In this document: piece by piece, positions 1 through 8,083 of the stretch
Position numbering within the stretch: the first letter of the stretch is position 1
How the letters are laid out: the number at the start of each line of letters is the position of its first letter
Origin: Pantoea sp. 18069
GTDB taxonomy: Bacteria; Pseudomonadota; Gammaproteobacteria; Burkholderiales; Burkholderiaceae_C
Length of the DNA stretch: 64,000 nucleotides
Direction: 5' to 3'
Assembly: GCF_902706035.1 (NCBI RefSeq)
Contig: NZ_CACSJA010000001.1
Coordinates: forward strand, 310,001-374,000
The notes under the pieces: model-generated
Databases searched by the model: none
What the model saw: only the letters and a program-made list of their open reading frames with translations
What the model was told of the DNA's origin: nothing
Program-made: the position numbers and the translations under genes

Positions 1-219
1 GCTCACATTAATACCCCAGCGGCTTTGCGACATCCCGCCACCAATCATTTTCGTCAGCGATGAATTTCCGCCTGCACCTTCATTATTGGTATGACGCACT
101 GCAGCATCGACAATACCGTATAGCTGAACGCTGCTGGCGCCCTGTTGGGCGAATACTGCGGGAGTAGCAACCACCAGGGCGGCCAATGCGATGGCATTTT
201 TCACAAACGATTTTTGCAT
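1..219 (-). CDS. Gram-negative porin, N-terminal part only (gene runs off the left edge)
   Basis: Seen: on the minus strand an ATG at 219 opens a frame that stays open to base 1 (73 codons). It starts with a Sec signal peptide (MQKSFVKNAIALAALVVATP...AVFA, cleavage after VFA-Q likely) followed by SSVQLYGIVDAAV, the first beta strand typical of Comamonadaceae trimeric porins. Known: such proteins form outer-membrane beta-barrels for diffusion of small solutes. The 3' part lies outside the window, so length and integrity cannot be judged. It is followed at 529-1578 by a second porin gene on the same strand, with a terminator between them, so the two are probably transcribed separately. Confidence 0.85.
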   Translation of the reverse strand, partial: MQKSFVKNAIALAALVVATPAVFAQQGASSVQLYGIVDAAVRHTNNEGAGGNSSLTKMIGGGMSQSRWGINVS

Positions 220-460
220 GCTGCTGTCTCTCTTTATGAATAAAAATGTGGCTGGGAAACCCATTCTATGCAGCCATATTTATTACGCCTAGATACCAGT
301 GCAGCATCACAACACAGGTTTTCCCTGCAGGATTTTCCCTAGATAGCAGTTTCCCTCAGAGCGAAAACACCAAAAAAGGGCCCCCACGCTTGCCTCACTG
401 CGTGTGCCTGCGCTGCCCCCCGAGGGGGTTGCTTTTTGTCCTGGGGCGGCCCGGCGACAA

Positions 461-492
461 AAAAAAAAGCCAGTCCGAAGACTGGCTTTTTT
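461..492 (-). terminator. Rho-independent terminator of the porin gene at 529-1578
   Basis: A 7-bp stem GCCAGTC/GACTGGC closes a UUCG tetraloop when read on the minus strand and is followed by a run of about ten T. It lies just downstream of the porin stop. The + strand also carries a T tract, so it may work in both directions. Confidence 0.85.
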
Positions 493-528
493 GGTTTCTA
501 AGAAAAGCTGAGCAAACTCAGCCTGTCA

Positions 529-1578
529 TTAGAAGTTGTGGCGCACGCCGACTTGCACGCCGGTTTGCTTTTCGTTGCCGTTGGCAGCAGTGTTGATACC
601 CTTGGACTGCAGGCCCAGGTTGGAGGCGCCCTTGTTCTTCAGGTAAGCAACGGTGCCGTACACAGCAGTGCGCTTGGACAGGTTGTGCACGTAGCCCAGC
701 GACAGCTGGTCAGCCTTGCCGTCGATGGCCTTTTGGTCGTAGCGTGCGTATTGCAGCTTGACTTCACCAGCGCCGCCGACAGGTGCCGACACGCCCAGGG
801 CGTAGTTGTTGTACTTGCGGTCAGCGCCGACGTTGTACGAGTACTCGTTACGCTGGGCGATACCGATCAGCTTGGCCACGCCGAAGTTGTACGAACCACC
901 CAGGGTCAGGGCGTCACGGTCGCCTTCGATGCCAGCCTTCACGGTGTCCAGACGGTCATACGACACTGCAACGCTGATGGGGCCGTTGTCATAGGACACA
1001 TTGCCGCCAACATAACGGCCAGCCTTGGTGCCGACAGCTTCGTCGAAACCGTAGCTGATGCCGCCCTTCACGCCGCCGAAGTTGGGGGTGTAGTAGCTGA
1101 TGATGTTGTTCGAACGAACACCGCTTTCGTCGCCGTTGGTAGCGGTGACGCTGTCCCAGTTACGCCATGCGGAGAACTGGCCGATGCCGGTTTGGCTGAA
1201 CAGGTCGTACGAGCTGGTCTTGCTGTAGCCAGCAGTCAGTTCGCGACCCAGGCGCACTTCACCGAAGCCGCCTTCCAGGCCCACGGTCGAACGACGCTTG
1301 AAGTTCAGGCCGCCGGCATTGCCGTCGTCAGCGAAAACTTCGCCTTCGAGCCAGAAACCAGCCTTCAGGCCGCCGCCCAGGTCTTCCACGCCGCGGAAAC
1401 CGATGCGGCTGGTCGTGTTGCCGCTGGTGCCGACACCCCACTTGTTGCCGCCAGCGGGCGTAGCGTTGTCAACGTAACCGATACCGGCATCGATGATACC
1501 GAACAGGGTCACGGAAGATTGGGCCATTGCGGCGCCGGAAGCAGCCAACACGGCCAGGGCAATCAGGGATTTTTTCAT
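529..1578 (-). CDS. Gram-negative porin (trimeric general porin family)
   Basis: Outer-membrane diffusion porin, 349 aa. The signal peptide MKKSLIALAVLAASGAAMA is followed by QSSVTLFGIIDAGIGY, the standard first strand. Further family features are the AGFWLEGEV strand, an RRSTVGLEGGFGEVRLGRE segment (the conserved strand before the constriction loop) and a terminal phenylalanine (VGVRHNF), the BAM recognition signal. Length is normal for the family (about 330-380 aa). The start is supported by a GGAG Shine-Dalgarno 8 nt upstream. It lies after the truncated porin at 1-219 and diverges from coq7. A strong UUCG terminator follows the stop. Confidence 0.95.
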   Translation of the reverse strand: MKKSLIALAVLAASGAAMAQSSVTLFGIIDAGIGYVDNATPAGGNKWGVGTSGNTTSRIGFRGVEDLGGGLKAGFWLEGEVFADDGNAGGLNFKRRSTVGLEGGFGEVRLGRELTAGYSKTSSYDLFSQTGIGQFSAWRNWDSVTATNGDESGVRSNNIISYYTPNFGGVKGGISYGFDEAVGTKAGRYVGGNVSYDNGPISVAVSYDRLDTVKAGIEGDRDALTLGGSYNFGVAKLIGIAQRNEYSYNVGADRKYNNYALGVSAPVGGAGEVKLQYARYDQKAIDGKADQLSLGYVHNLSKRTAVYGTVAYLKNKGASNLGLQSKGINTAANGNEKQTGVQVGVRHNF

Positions 1579-1631
1579 TGCGAATTACTCCAAGGTTTAA
1601 CAGAGGGCGTCGGTGCGTTGGCAAAAAAGAG

Positions 1632-1646
1632 CAGGGTCAGACCCTG
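1632..1646. repeat. Short palindrome, REP-like
   Basis: CAGGGTCAGACCCTG is a perfect 7-bp inverted repeat with a one-base centre in the porin/coq7 intergenic region, preceded by AAAAAAGAG. Strings of the type GAGCAGGGTCAGACCC are familiar as interspersed palindromic (REP/RAYT-type) sequences in proteobacteria. The assignment is inference from one copy. Confidence 0.35.
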
Positions 1647-1760
1647 GGATTCGCCGGTTACCCGCGCCAACCTCCTGGTGGGGAAGCTCTCGCTATTGCA
1701 ACAGACGACCGCCCGATTCGCAAAGCAATTCACCGATAAGCCGCCTGATTCCCGGAATTC

Positions 1761-1776
1761 GTTGCAAGGTTGCAAC
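1761..1776. promoter_or_regulatory. Perfect palindrome between the porin and coq7 genes, possible operator
   Basis: GTTGCAAGGTTGCAAC is a perfect inverted repeat (7-bp arms, 2-bp centre) about 115 nt upstream of the coq7 start and 183 nt upstream of the divergent porin start. It could be an operator for either gene. No cognate regulator is identifiable in the window. Confidence 0.3.
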
Positions 1777-1889
1777 ACCGCGTCAAGGCGCGGCACAATC
1801 GTGCACAGGGGCCGCGCCCGGCGCTGGCGCCTCGCAGCCCCGCCCCCGGTCAGCCCGCGCTTTTGCGCCTTGCAGCAGCTTTTATCTCT

Positions 1890-2507
1890 ATGGACAAGAT
1901 CTTGACGGCAGCGGATGCTGCACTTCGCACCCTGTTCGCCCGCCCTGCGGCGTCCCAGCCCTCACCCGCCCAGGGAATTCCGGAAGCGGACCTGAGCGAG
2001 TCGCAGCAACGCATGGCTGGCGCACTGATGCGCGTCAACCATGTCGGCGAAGTCTGTGCCCAGGCGCTGTACAACGCCCAGGCCATGGTCACGCGCGATG
2101 TGCAGCTGCGCAGCCACCTGATCGAAGCGGCGCGCGAAGAAACCGACCACCTGGCCTGGTCACGCGCGCGCCTCGATGCGCTGGGCCAGCGGCCCAGCCT
2201 GCTGAACCCGCTGTGGTTTGCGGGCGCTTTCGCGATCGGACTGGTGGCCGCCAGGATCAGCGACCGTGTGAGCCTGGGCTTCGTGGTGGAAACCGAGAAC
2301 CAGGTATCGGCCCATCTGGGCAGCCATCTCGAGCGCCTGCCCGACGAAGACCTGGCGTCGCGCGCCGTGGTGCAGCGCATGAAGGAAGACGAGGAACGGC
2401 ATGCGGCCGAAGCGCTCGCAGCCGGCGCCCTGCCCCTGCCCGCTCCGGTCCAGAATCTGATGCGCGCGGCAGCCAAGGTCATGACCACCACCGCGCATTA
2501 CGTATAG
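1890..2507 (+). CDS. coq7: Coq7-type 2-polyprenyl-3-methyl-6-methoxy-1,4-benzoquinone monooxygenase
   Basis: Membrane-associated diiron hydroxylase that adds the last ring hydroxyl in ubiquinone synthesis (demethoxyubiquinone to demethylubiquinone). The start [16 protein letters not shown] gives 205 aa, the usual length; upstream in-frame codons read like intergenic sequence. The diiron ligands are visible: E54 in NHVGEV, E84 and H87 in EETDH, E136 in ETEN, and E168/H171 in EDEERH, all within the expected four-helix ferritin-like layout. It stands alone, divergent from the porin gene and convergent with the OsmC-family gene, with a terminator directly downstream. Many proteobacteria use UbiF instead; Coq7 is usual in this order. 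Confidence 0.95.
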   Translation: MDKILTAADAALRTLFARPAASQPSPAQGIPEADLSESQQRMAGALMRVNHVGEVCAQALYNAQAMVTRDVQLRSHLIEAAREETDHLAWSRARLDALGQRPSLLNPLWFAGAFAIGLVAARISDRVSLGFVVETENQVSAHLGSHLERLPDEDLASRAVVQRMKEDEERHAAEALAAGALPLPAPVQNLMRAAAKVMTTTAHYV

Positions 2508-2517
2508 AAACGCCCAC

Positions 2518-2540
2518 CGCTCGGGGAGCGCTTCTTTTTA
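2518..2540 (+). terminator. Rho-independent terminator after coq7
   Basis: CGCTC-GGG-GAGCG hairpin followed by CTTCTTTTT, 10 nt after the coq7 stop and reaching into the 3' end of the convergent OsmC-family gene. Confidence 0.7.
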
Positions 2541-2987
2541 TGCTTCAACGATGTCGAAACCCGTGGTGATCTCGGCGGTCTTGCCCAGCATGATGCTGGC
2601 CGAGCAGTATTTTTCATGGCTCATGGCGATCGCGCGCTCGACGGCGCTCGCGGGCACGCCCTTGCCGGTCACGGTGAACTGCATGTGGATCTTGGTGAAG
2701 ACCTTGGGTTCGGTCTCGGCGCGTTCCGAGCTGAGCTTGACGCTGCAGCCGCGCACATCGTGGCGGCCGCGCTTGAGGATCAGCACCACGTCATAGGCGG
2801 TGCAGCCGCCGGTGCCGGCGAGCAGCGCTTCCATCGGACGCGGCGCGAGGTTGCGCCCGCCATTGTCCGGATTCCGCTCATCGGGCGCGCCGTCCATGGC
2901 CAGGATATGACCGCTGCCGGTCTCTGCCACAAAGCCCATTCCCGAACGGGTGCCGCTGGCCCCGGTCCAACTCACTGTGCATTCCAT
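2538..2987 (-). CDS. OsmC/Ohr family peroxiredoxin-like protein
   Basis: Small cytosolic OsmC-fold protein, 149 aa; members reduce organic hydroperoxides with a pair of cysteines. Both expected cysteines are present: C62 in GTGGCTAYDV and C128 in SHEKYCSAS. The segment NGGRNLAPRPMEALLAG is the characteristic OsmC helix entry. The sequence is closer to the general OsmC/YhfA-like group than to Ohr or Sll-type subgroups, so the substrate is uncertain. It is convergent with coq7 and divergent from the ilvA leader region; the ATG at 2987 follows purine-rich AAAGGAAACGGC. Confidence 0.9.
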   Translation of the reverse strand: MECTVSWTGASGTRSGMGFVAETGSGHILAMDGAPDERNPDNGGRNLAPRPMEALLAGTGGCTAYDVVLILKRGRHDVRGCSVKLSSERAETEPKVFTKIHMQFTVTGKGVPASAVERAIAMSHEKYCSASIMLGKTAEITTGFDIVEA

Positions 2988-3072
2988 GCCGTTTCCTTTG
3001 CTTTAACTGTTGCGAAATGGCATCGCCATTCCGGTAAACCCTGATTTTGCTGCAACGCAGCATCATTTGCGC

Positions 3073-3078
3073 TACAAT
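3073..3078 (+). promoter_or_regulatory. Candidate -10 element (TACAAT) upstream of the ilvA leader
   Basis: TACAAT matches a strong sigma-70 -10. TTGCTG at 3048-3053 is a possible -35 but the spacing of 19 nt is long. Transcription would start near 3085, giving a leader of about 240 nt before ilvA or a ~130-nt RNA ending at the terminator at 3184-3215. Confidence 0.4.
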
Positions 3079-3084
3079 TGGCCC

Positions 3085-3215
3085 AAGCGTTACCTGATGT
3101 GATTGTAATTTTCAGGCGGACCGCAGGACATTGTCTCTGCATCGCACCATTTGTCTCCTCCACCTCCTCTAATGGTGGATTCAGCCCTAGGCCTTACCGC
3201 CTGGGGCTTTTTTTT
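3085..3215 (+). ncRNA. Candidate small RNA or ilvA leader/attenuator
   Basis: A likely promoter (TACAAT at 3073) and a strong intrinsic terminator (3184-3215) bound about 130 nt that encode no credible protein. It contains a hairpin TCCACC/GGTGGA around 3161-3180, and its 5' arm and loop are rich in UCCUCC-like anti-Shine-Dalgarno motifs, a pattern known from trans-acting sRNAs with C/U-rich loops. Alternatively it is a transcription attenuator for ilvA. No Ile/Val/Leu-rich leader peptide is visible, which argues against the classical attenuation type. Confidence 0.4.
3184..3215 (+). terminator. Strong intrinsic terminator upstream of ilvA
   Basis: GCCCTAGGC, loop CTTACC, GCCTGGGGC, then eight T. 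It sits 114 nt before the ilvA start and not after any gene, so it must end a leader RNA or an independent small RNA. Confidence 0.8.
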
Positions 3216-3328
3216 GGTCGTTCACTTTTACCGTGCGACGCCCCGAGCCAGCCCGCAACGCACCCGCAAACGATCGAACGCCTATGATGGCGGCCCAGCC
3301 TTTCCGCGGGCATGCCTTTTCGCCGACC

Positions 3329-4882
3329 ATGACAAAACACCTCACTCCCGCCGACTACCTCATCCGTATCCTGAACGCGCGCGTCTATGACGTGGCCGTG
3401 GAGTCGGACCTGCAGCCCGCCAAGAACCTGAGCCGTCGGCTGCACAACAAGGTGCTGTTCAAGCGCGAGGACCAGCAGCCGGTGTTCAGCTTCAAGCTGC
3501 GCGGCGCCTATAACAAGATGGCCCACCTCACGCCCGAGCAGTTGCAGCGCGGCGTGATCTGCGCCTCGGCCGGCAACCATGCCCAGGGCGTGGCCATGAG
3601 CGCGCGCAAGCTCGGCTGCCGTGCGGTGATCGTGATGCCCACGACCACGCCCCAGCTCAAGGTCGATGCCGTGCAGGCACTGGGCGGTGAAGTGGTGCTG
3701 GCCGGCGAAAGCTATTCCGACGCCTACAAGCATTCGCTGCAGCTGCAGCAGGAGCAGGGCCTGACCTTCGTGCACCCGTTCGATGATCCGGACGTGATCG
3801 CCGGCCAGGGCACGATCGCCAGGGAAATGCTGAGCCAGCTGCAAAAGCTCGGCAGCCAGCGGCTCGATGCGGTGTTCGTCGCGATCGGCGGCGGCGGCCT
3901 GATTTCGGGCGTGGCCAACTACCTCAAGGCCGTGCGCCCCGACATCAAGGTGATCGGCGTGCAGACCCGCGACTCGGATGCGATGGCGCGCTCGGTGCAG
4001 GCCGGCAAGCGCGTCGAGCTCAGCGATGTCGGACTGTTCGCCGACGGCACGGCCGTGAAGCTCGTGGGCGAGGAAACCTTCCGCATCGCGCGCGATCTGG
4101 TCGACGAATATGTGGTGGTCGACACCGACGCGGTCTGCGCGGCCATCAAGGATGTGTTCGTCGACACCCGCGCCATCGTCGAGCCTTCGGGCGCGCTGGC
4201 CGTGGCCGCGATCAAGCAGTATGTGGCCACGCACAAGACCAGGGGCGAGACCTATGCCGCCATCCTGTGCGGCGCCAACATGAATTTCGACCGGCTGCGC
4301 TTCGTCGCCGAGCGCGCCGAAGTCGGCGAGGAGCGCGAAGCGCTGTTCGCGGTCACGATTCCCGAGGAACGCGGCAGCTTCAAGCGCTTTTGCGAAATCG
4401 TGGGCAAGCTGCCCGGCGGCCAGCGCAACGTGACCGAATTCAACTACCGCATCAGCCACCAGCAGCGCGCGCATGTTTTTGTCGGCCTGACCACGGCGGC
4501 CAGGGGCGAATCGGAAAAGATCGCGAAGAACTTCCAGAAGAACGGCTTCGAGGCGCTGGACCTGACATTCGACGAAATGGCCAAGGAGCATCTGCGCCAC
4601 ATGGTCGGCGGCCACTCGCCGCTGGCGCAGGAAGAACGCCTGCTGCGCTTTGTCTTCCCCGAACGCCCCGGTGCGCTGTTCAAGTTCCTGAGCATGATGG
4701 CGCCGACCTGGAACATCTCGCTGTTCCACTACCGCAACCAGGGCGCGGACTATGGCCGCATTCTCGTGGGCATGCAGGTGCCAGCCGAGGACGCGGCCGC
4801 GTTCGACGCCTTCCTCGCCTCGGTGGGCTATCCCTGGGTCGAGGAAACCCACAACCCGGCCTACCGTTTGTTCCTGCAGTAA
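3329..4882 (+). CDS. ilvA: Biosynthetic L-threonine ammonia-lyase (threonine dehydratase)
   Basis: PLP enzyme converting L-threonine to 2-oxobutanoate and ammonia, the first step of isoleucine synthesis. 517 aa from MTKHLTPADYLIRILNARVYDVA, matching the E. coli enzyme length; ATGs further upstream would add an unrelated N-terminus. The PLP lysine is K56 in FSFKLRGAYN; SAGNHAQG and the glycine-rich loop AIGGGGLISG bind substrate and phosphate. The C-terminal ~190 residues form two ACT-like regulatory regions (ALFAVTIPEERGSFKRFCEIVG and LRFVFPERPGALFKFLSMM), as in the isoleucine-inhibited biosynthetic type. It is preceded by an intrinsic terminator, so expression may be attenuated. cobS follows after 23 nt. 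Confidence 0.96.
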   Translation: MTKHLTPADYLIRILNARVYDVAVESDLQPAKNLSRRLHNKVLFKREDQQPVFSFKLRGAYNKMAHLTPEQLQRGVICASAGNHAQGVAMSARKLGCRAVIVMPTTTPQLKVDAVQALGGEVVLAGESYSDAYKHSLQLQQEQGLTFVHPFDDPDVIAGQGTIAREMLSQLQKLGSQRLDAVFVAIGGGGLISGVANYLKAVRPDIKVIGVQTRDSDAMARSVQAGKRVELSDVGLFADGTAVKLVGEETFRIARDLVDEYVVVDTDAVCAAIKDVFVDTRAIVEPSGALAVAAIKQYVATHKTRGETYAAILCGANMNFDRLRFVAERAEVGEEREALFAVTIPEERGSFKRFCEIVGKLPGGQRNVTEFNYRISHQQRAHVFVGLTTAARGESEKIAKNFQKNGFEALDLTFDEMAKEHLRHMVGGHSPLAQEERLLRFVFPERPGALFKFLSMMAPTWNISLFHYRNQGADYGRILVGMQVPAEDAAAFDAFLASVGYPWVEETHNPAYRLFLQ

Positions 4883-4905
4883 TTCCGCGCCGCAGGCACC
4901 AGACC

Positions 4906-5718
4906 ATGCAAGCCCTGCGCCACTTCCTGCTGGCCCTGCAGTTCTTCACCCGCATCCCGGTGACCGGGCGACTGGCCGACTGGGTCGGCTTCAGCCCGGC
5001 GATGCTGCGCGCCAGTGCCGCCCACTTTCCGGGCATAGGCTGGATTGCGGGCGCGGTCGGCGCCGGGGCGTACGCGGCAGCCCATGCCGCGCTCGCGCCC
5101 AGCCCGTTTGCGCCGCTGGCCGCTGCCGTGCTCAGTTGCGTGGCCACGGCCTGGATGACAGGCGGCTTCCATGAGGACGGCCTGGCCGACGTGGCCGACG
5201 GCCTGGGCGGCAGTGTCGACCGGGAGCGCGCGCTCGACATCATGAAGGACTCGCGCCTGGGCGCGTATGGCGCACTCGCGCTGGTGCTGGCCCTGCTTGC
5301 CAAGATCAGCCTGCTCGCGGTGCTGGGCAGCCACAGCCTGGCCGCCGCTGCCGCGGCCGTGGCCGTCGCGCATGTGGTCTCGCGCTTCTGGCCGCTGTGC
5401 CTGGTGCGCACGCTGGCGCATGTGGGCGACACCGCGCGCTCCAAGAGCAAGCCTTTGGCCGACCGGATCAGCCTGCGCGCGCTGGCCGCGGCCAGCCTGT
5501 GGTGCGTCGCGCCGCTGGCGCTGTACGCGCTGGTCCAGCCGCCGCTGGCGCTGGGCCTGGGCCTGCTGGGCAGCGCGCTCGCGGCGCTGTGGCTCGCGCG
5601 CTGGTTCGCCCAGCGCCTGCAGGGCTTTACCGGCGACTGCCTGGGCGCGACCCAGCAGATCTGCGAAATTGTGTTTTATCTGGGCGCGGCCGTCGCCGTG
5701 CTGCGCAGCGCCGGATGA
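4906..5718 (+). CDS. cobS: Adenosylcobinamide-GDP ribazoletransferase (cobalamin synthase)
   Basis: Integral membrane enzyme that joins adenosylcobinamide-GDP with alpha-ribazole (or its phosphate) in the last assembly steps of cobalamin. 270 aa with several hydrophobic segments. The family signature is present: FFTRIPV near the N-terminus and GGFHEDGLADVADGLGG around residues 85-102, the acidic metal-binding region, followed by RALDIMKDSRLGAYG. It lies 23 nt after ilvA and overlaps the cobC start by 4 nt (ATGA), so the two cob genes are translationally coupled. No cobalamin riboswitch was recognised upstream. Confidence 0.95.
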   Translation: MQALRHFLLALQFFTRIPVTGRLADWVGFSPAMLRASAAHFPGIGWIAGAVGAGAYAAAHAALAPSPFAPLAAAVLSCVATAWMTGGFHEDGLADVADGLGGSVDRERALDIMKDSRLGAYGALALVLALLAKISLLAVLGSHSLAAAAAAVAVAHVVSRFWPLCLVRTLAHVGDTARSKSKPLADRISLRALAAASLWCVAPLALYALVQPPLALGLGLLGSALAALWLARWFAQRLQGFTGDCLGATQQICEIVFYLGAAVAVLRSAG

Positions 5719-6263
5719 GCGCGCGGCTGTGGCTGGTGCGCCATGCGGCGCCGCTGGTGGCGCCCGGCATCTGCTACGGGCGGCTGGACCTCGCGGCCGA
5801 TGCGCAGGCCACGCAGCAGGCCGCGCTCGCGCTCGCGCAGGCACTGCCCTCGCATGCGGTGCTGCGCCATTCGCCGCTGCGCCGCTGCGCCCAGCTGGCA
5901 GACGCCGTGCGCGCACTGCGGCCCGAGCTGCGCAGCCAGGCGGATGCGCGCCTGCAGGAAATGGATTTCGGCGCCTGGGAAGGCCAACCCTGGGATGCCG
6001 TGCCGCGTGCCGAGCTCGACGCCTGGGCCAGCGACCTGCATTCCTATGCACCTGGCGGGGGCGAGCCACTGGCCGCGATGCTGGCGCGCGTGCAAGAGGC
6101 GCTCGACGAGCGTGACGGCACGGAGGACGCCGATAGGGTCTGGATCAGCCATGCGGGCGTGGCCCGCTGCGTGCACTGGCTGCGTGCGCATCCGGGGCGC
6201 AACGCCACGGCCGCCGAATGGACCCAGGCAGCGCCAGCGACTGGCCAATGGCTTATTTTTTGA
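5715..6263 (+). CDS. cobC: Histidine phosphatase family protein, alpha-ribazole phosphatase (CobC-like)
   Basis: 182 aa, histidine phosphatase superfamily. The catalytic core is visible: LVRHA near the N-terminus (phospho-accepting His, in place of the full RHG), a second arginine in LRHSPLRRC, the acid/base region EMDFGAWEGQPWDAV, and the second catalytic His in ISHAGVARC. The family removes phosphate from alpha-ribazole-5'-phosphate or cobalamin phosphate. ATGA overlap with cobS supports the cobalamin assignment. The second residue of the RHG motif pair is retained but Gly is replaced by Ala, common in this family. The 3' end overlaps the convergent gspC gene by 11 nt. Confidence 0.85.
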   Translation: MSARLWLVRHAAPLVAPGICYGRLDLAADAQATQQAALALAQALPSHAVLRHSPLRRCAQLADAVRALRPELRSQADARLQEMDFGAWEGQPWDAVPRAELDAWASDLHSYAPGGGEPLAAMLARVQEALDERDGTEDADRVWISHAGVARCVHWLRAHPGRNATAAEWTQAAPATGQWLIF

Positions 6264-6696
6264 TGGGCAGCTCGAGCGTCACGGTCGCATCGCCCTGGCG
6301 CGAGGGGCCGAGCCACGCCTGCTGGACGCCGACCGACTGCAGCACCAGGCCCTCGTCGACCTGCGCGCCCACGGGAAACGCACGCGCCGGCTGGCCGTTG
6401 ACGGCGATCACGGCAGCGCCGCGTCCACTGTCGCGTCCCGCCAACAGTCCCTGGAGGGTGTAACGGCTGGGCGCGGCCGGCGTCTGGGCCACGGGTGATG
6501 CGGGGCCCGCGCCCAGCACCTGGGCCAGCGCCTGAAGGTCCACTGCGACGGGGCCGGGCGCGGCGACCGCGACCATCGCAGCCTCGACCGGGGAAGCCAG
6601 GCGCAGTGCCCAGAACACCAGACAAGCACCTGCCGCAGCCCAGAGAATCAACGTGCCCGCACGCACGCGCCAGATTTGAAGCGAATTTGTCACCAT
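6253..6696 (-). CDS. gspC: Type II secretion inner-membrane protein GspC, short form
   Basis: 147 aa. A short cytoplasmic N-terminus and one TM helix (about residues 13-33, TLILWAAAGACLVFWALRLA) precede a periplasmic homology region (YTLQGLLAGRDSGRGAAVIAVNGQPARAFPVGAQV) that in GspC contacts the N0 domain of the secretin. The PDZ or coiled-coil C-terminal domain of longer GspC proteins is absent; the protein ends soon after the HR domain. It is transcribed divergently from gspG with about 20-45 nt between the starts, so both promoters must overlap or lie inside the neighbouring 5' ends. Confidence 0.85.
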   Translation of the reverse strand: MVTNSLQIWRVRAGTLILWAAAGACLVFWALRLASPVEAAMVAVAAPGPVAVDLQALAQVLGAGPASPVAQTPAAPSRYTLQGLLAGRDSGRGAAVIAVNGQPARAFPVGAQVDEGLVLQSVGVQQAWLGPSRQGDATVTLELPIKK

Positions 6697-6717
6697 GACG
6701 CATTATCATGGACTCAT

Positions 6718-7194
6718 ATGACGTTACAGCTACTGAATTCCATGACAGCTCCGCGCGGCGCGCCGGAGCGCCCGCTGCGCCAGGCCGTGCAGCGTGGTTT
6801 CACCCTGATCGAACTGATGGTGGTGCTGGTCATCATCGGCGTGCTCGGCGCGCTGATCGTGCCCAACCTGCTCGACCGCGCCGACGATGCGCGTCGCACG
6901 GCCGCGCGCACCGACATCACCAACCTCATGCAGGCGCTCAAGCTCTACCGCCTGGACAACCAGCGCTATCCCACGACCGAGCAGGGCCTGCAGGCGCTGG
7001 TTGCACGCCCGACCTCCGGCCCCCAGCCGAACAACTGGAAGCCTTACGTCGAGAAGCTGCCAAATGACCCCTGGGGCAACCCCTACCAGTATCTGAACCC
7101 CGGCATCAAGGGGGAAGTGGACGTAATGTCCCTGGGCGCCGACGGCCAGCCCGGCGGCGAAGGCAACGACGCCGACATTGGCAGCTGGCAGTAA
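6718..7194 (+). CDS. gspG: Type II secretion major pseudopilin GspG
   Basis: Major pseudopilin of the T2SS. Prepilin peptidase site QRG|FTLIELMVVLVIIGVLGALIVP with the invariant Glu5, then the conserved core YRLDNQRYPTTEQGLQALV and LPNDPWGNPYQYLNPG. The C-terminus (DVMSLGADGQPGGEGNDADIGSW) carries the calcium-binding loop of GspG. The start is uncertain: ATG at 6718 gives 158 aa with a long leader, ATG at 6742 gives 150 aa; neither has a clear Shine-Dalgarno. It is the first gene of the long gsp operon and divergent from gspC. gspH follows after 73 nt. Confidence 0.95.
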   Translation: MTLQLLNSMTAPRGAPERPLRQAVQRGFTLIELMVVLVIIGVLGALIVPNLLDRADDARRTAARTDITNLMQALKLYRLDNQRYPTTEQGLQALVARPTSGPQPNNWKPYVEKLPNDPWGNPYQYLNPGIKGEVDVMSLGADGQPGGEGNDADIGSWQ

Positions 7195-7267
7195 TGCGCC
7201 CACTGGGGACAACGCGCCCATTTTCGGGCGTGGCTGTGCCCCACCCCTTGCTTGACCGGATCCTGCG

Positions 7268-7693
7268 ATGACACGCGCACGCGGTTTTTCCCTGTTGGAG
7301 TTGCTAGTGGTGATCAGCATCATGGCCATGGCTACGGCCGGCGTGGCCATGGCATTGCGCGACAGCGGCCAGAGCCGGCTCGAGCGCGAAGGCCAGCGGC
7401 TCGCGGCCCTGCTCGAAGCCGGTCGGGCCCAGGCGCGTGCGAGCGGCACGCTGGTGCGCTGGCAGGCACAGGGCGCGGGCTTTCGCTTTGAGGGCCTGCC
7501 CCCGGGCAGCACCCTGCCCACGCAGTGGCTGGACCCGGGCACGCGCGTCGCCGACGGCGCCGTGCTGATCCTCGGCCCCGAGCCGCTGCTGCCGCCGCAG
7601 CGCACGCTGCTGACCCATATAGATACCCCTGAGCTGCGCCTGTCCATCGCCTCAGATGGCCTGCGGCCGTTTGCACCCGAAGGTCAGCCATGA
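7268..7693 (+). CDS. gspH: Type II secretion minor pseudopilin GspH
   Basis: 141 aa minor pseudopilin. Class III signal MTRARG|FSLLELLVVISIMAMATAGVAMAL with Glu5, then a small globular domain containing EGQRLAALLEAGRAQARASGTLVRW, the typical GspH helix-strand start. Known role: part of the tip complex and pseudopilus of the T2SS. The stop codon overlaps the gspI start by 4 nt (ATGA), coupling translation. Confidence 0.92.
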   Translation: MTRARGFSLLELLVVISIMAMATAGVAMALRDSGQSRLEREGQRLAALLEAGRAQARASGTLVRWQAQGAGFRFEGLPPGSTLPTQWLDPGTRVADGAVLILGPEPLLPPQRTLLTHIDTPELRLSIASDGLRPFAPEGQP

Positions 7694-8073
7694 GGGCGGC
7701 GTTGCGACGCAGGCACGCTGCACGGGCCCGCGGTTTCACGCTGATCGAAGTGCTGGTGGCGCTGGGCATCGTTGCCATCGCCCTGCTCGCGGGCGCACAG
7801 GCCACGTCGGCACTGACCCGCAATGCCCAGCGCCAGACGGACATGCTGCTCGGCCAGCTCTGCGCCGAAAACGAACTGGTGCGCATGCGCCTGTCGCAGC
7901 AGATGCCGCCCGTGGGCGATACCAGCGGCACCTGCGAGCAGGCCGGCCAGGTCTTCGGCGTGACCCTGGTCGTGCGCCCCACGCCCAACCCGAGCTTTCG
8001 CCGCGCCGACGTCAAGATCAGCGACGGCCAGTTCCCCGTGCTGAGCATCACGTCCATCGTCGGGCGTTTTTAA
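7690..8073 (+). CDS. gspI: Type II secretion minor pseudopilin GspI
   Basis: 127 aa. Cleavage signal RARG|FTLIEVLVALGIVAIALLAG with Glu5, then LCAENELVRMRL, a GspI hallmark segment, and a short C-terminal domain. GspI forms the quasi-helical tip with GspJ and GspK and starts pseudopilus assembly. Start overlaps the gspH stop by 4 nt. The junction with gspJ is unusual for this operon: a ~110-nt spacer containing a dispersed repeat replaces the usual 4-nt overlap. Confidence 0.93.
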   Translation: MRAALRRRHAARARGFTLIEVLVALGIVAIALLAGAQATSALTRNAQRQTDMLLGQLCAENELVRMRLSQQMPPVGDTSGTCEQAGQVFGVTLVVRPTPNPSFRRADVKISDGQFPVLSITSIVGRF

Positions 8074-8083
8074 AAATGGATCA

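Noticed and set aside
3172..3240. Possible leader peptide starting at 3172 before ilvA
   Set aside because: The frame has no Ile/Val/Leu/Thr codon clusters expected for ilv attenuation and no ribosome site.
3194..4852. Long open frame (552 codons) antisense to ilvA
   Set aside because: Shadow of the ilvA reading frame; composition is His/Ala/Arg-rich and no family fits.
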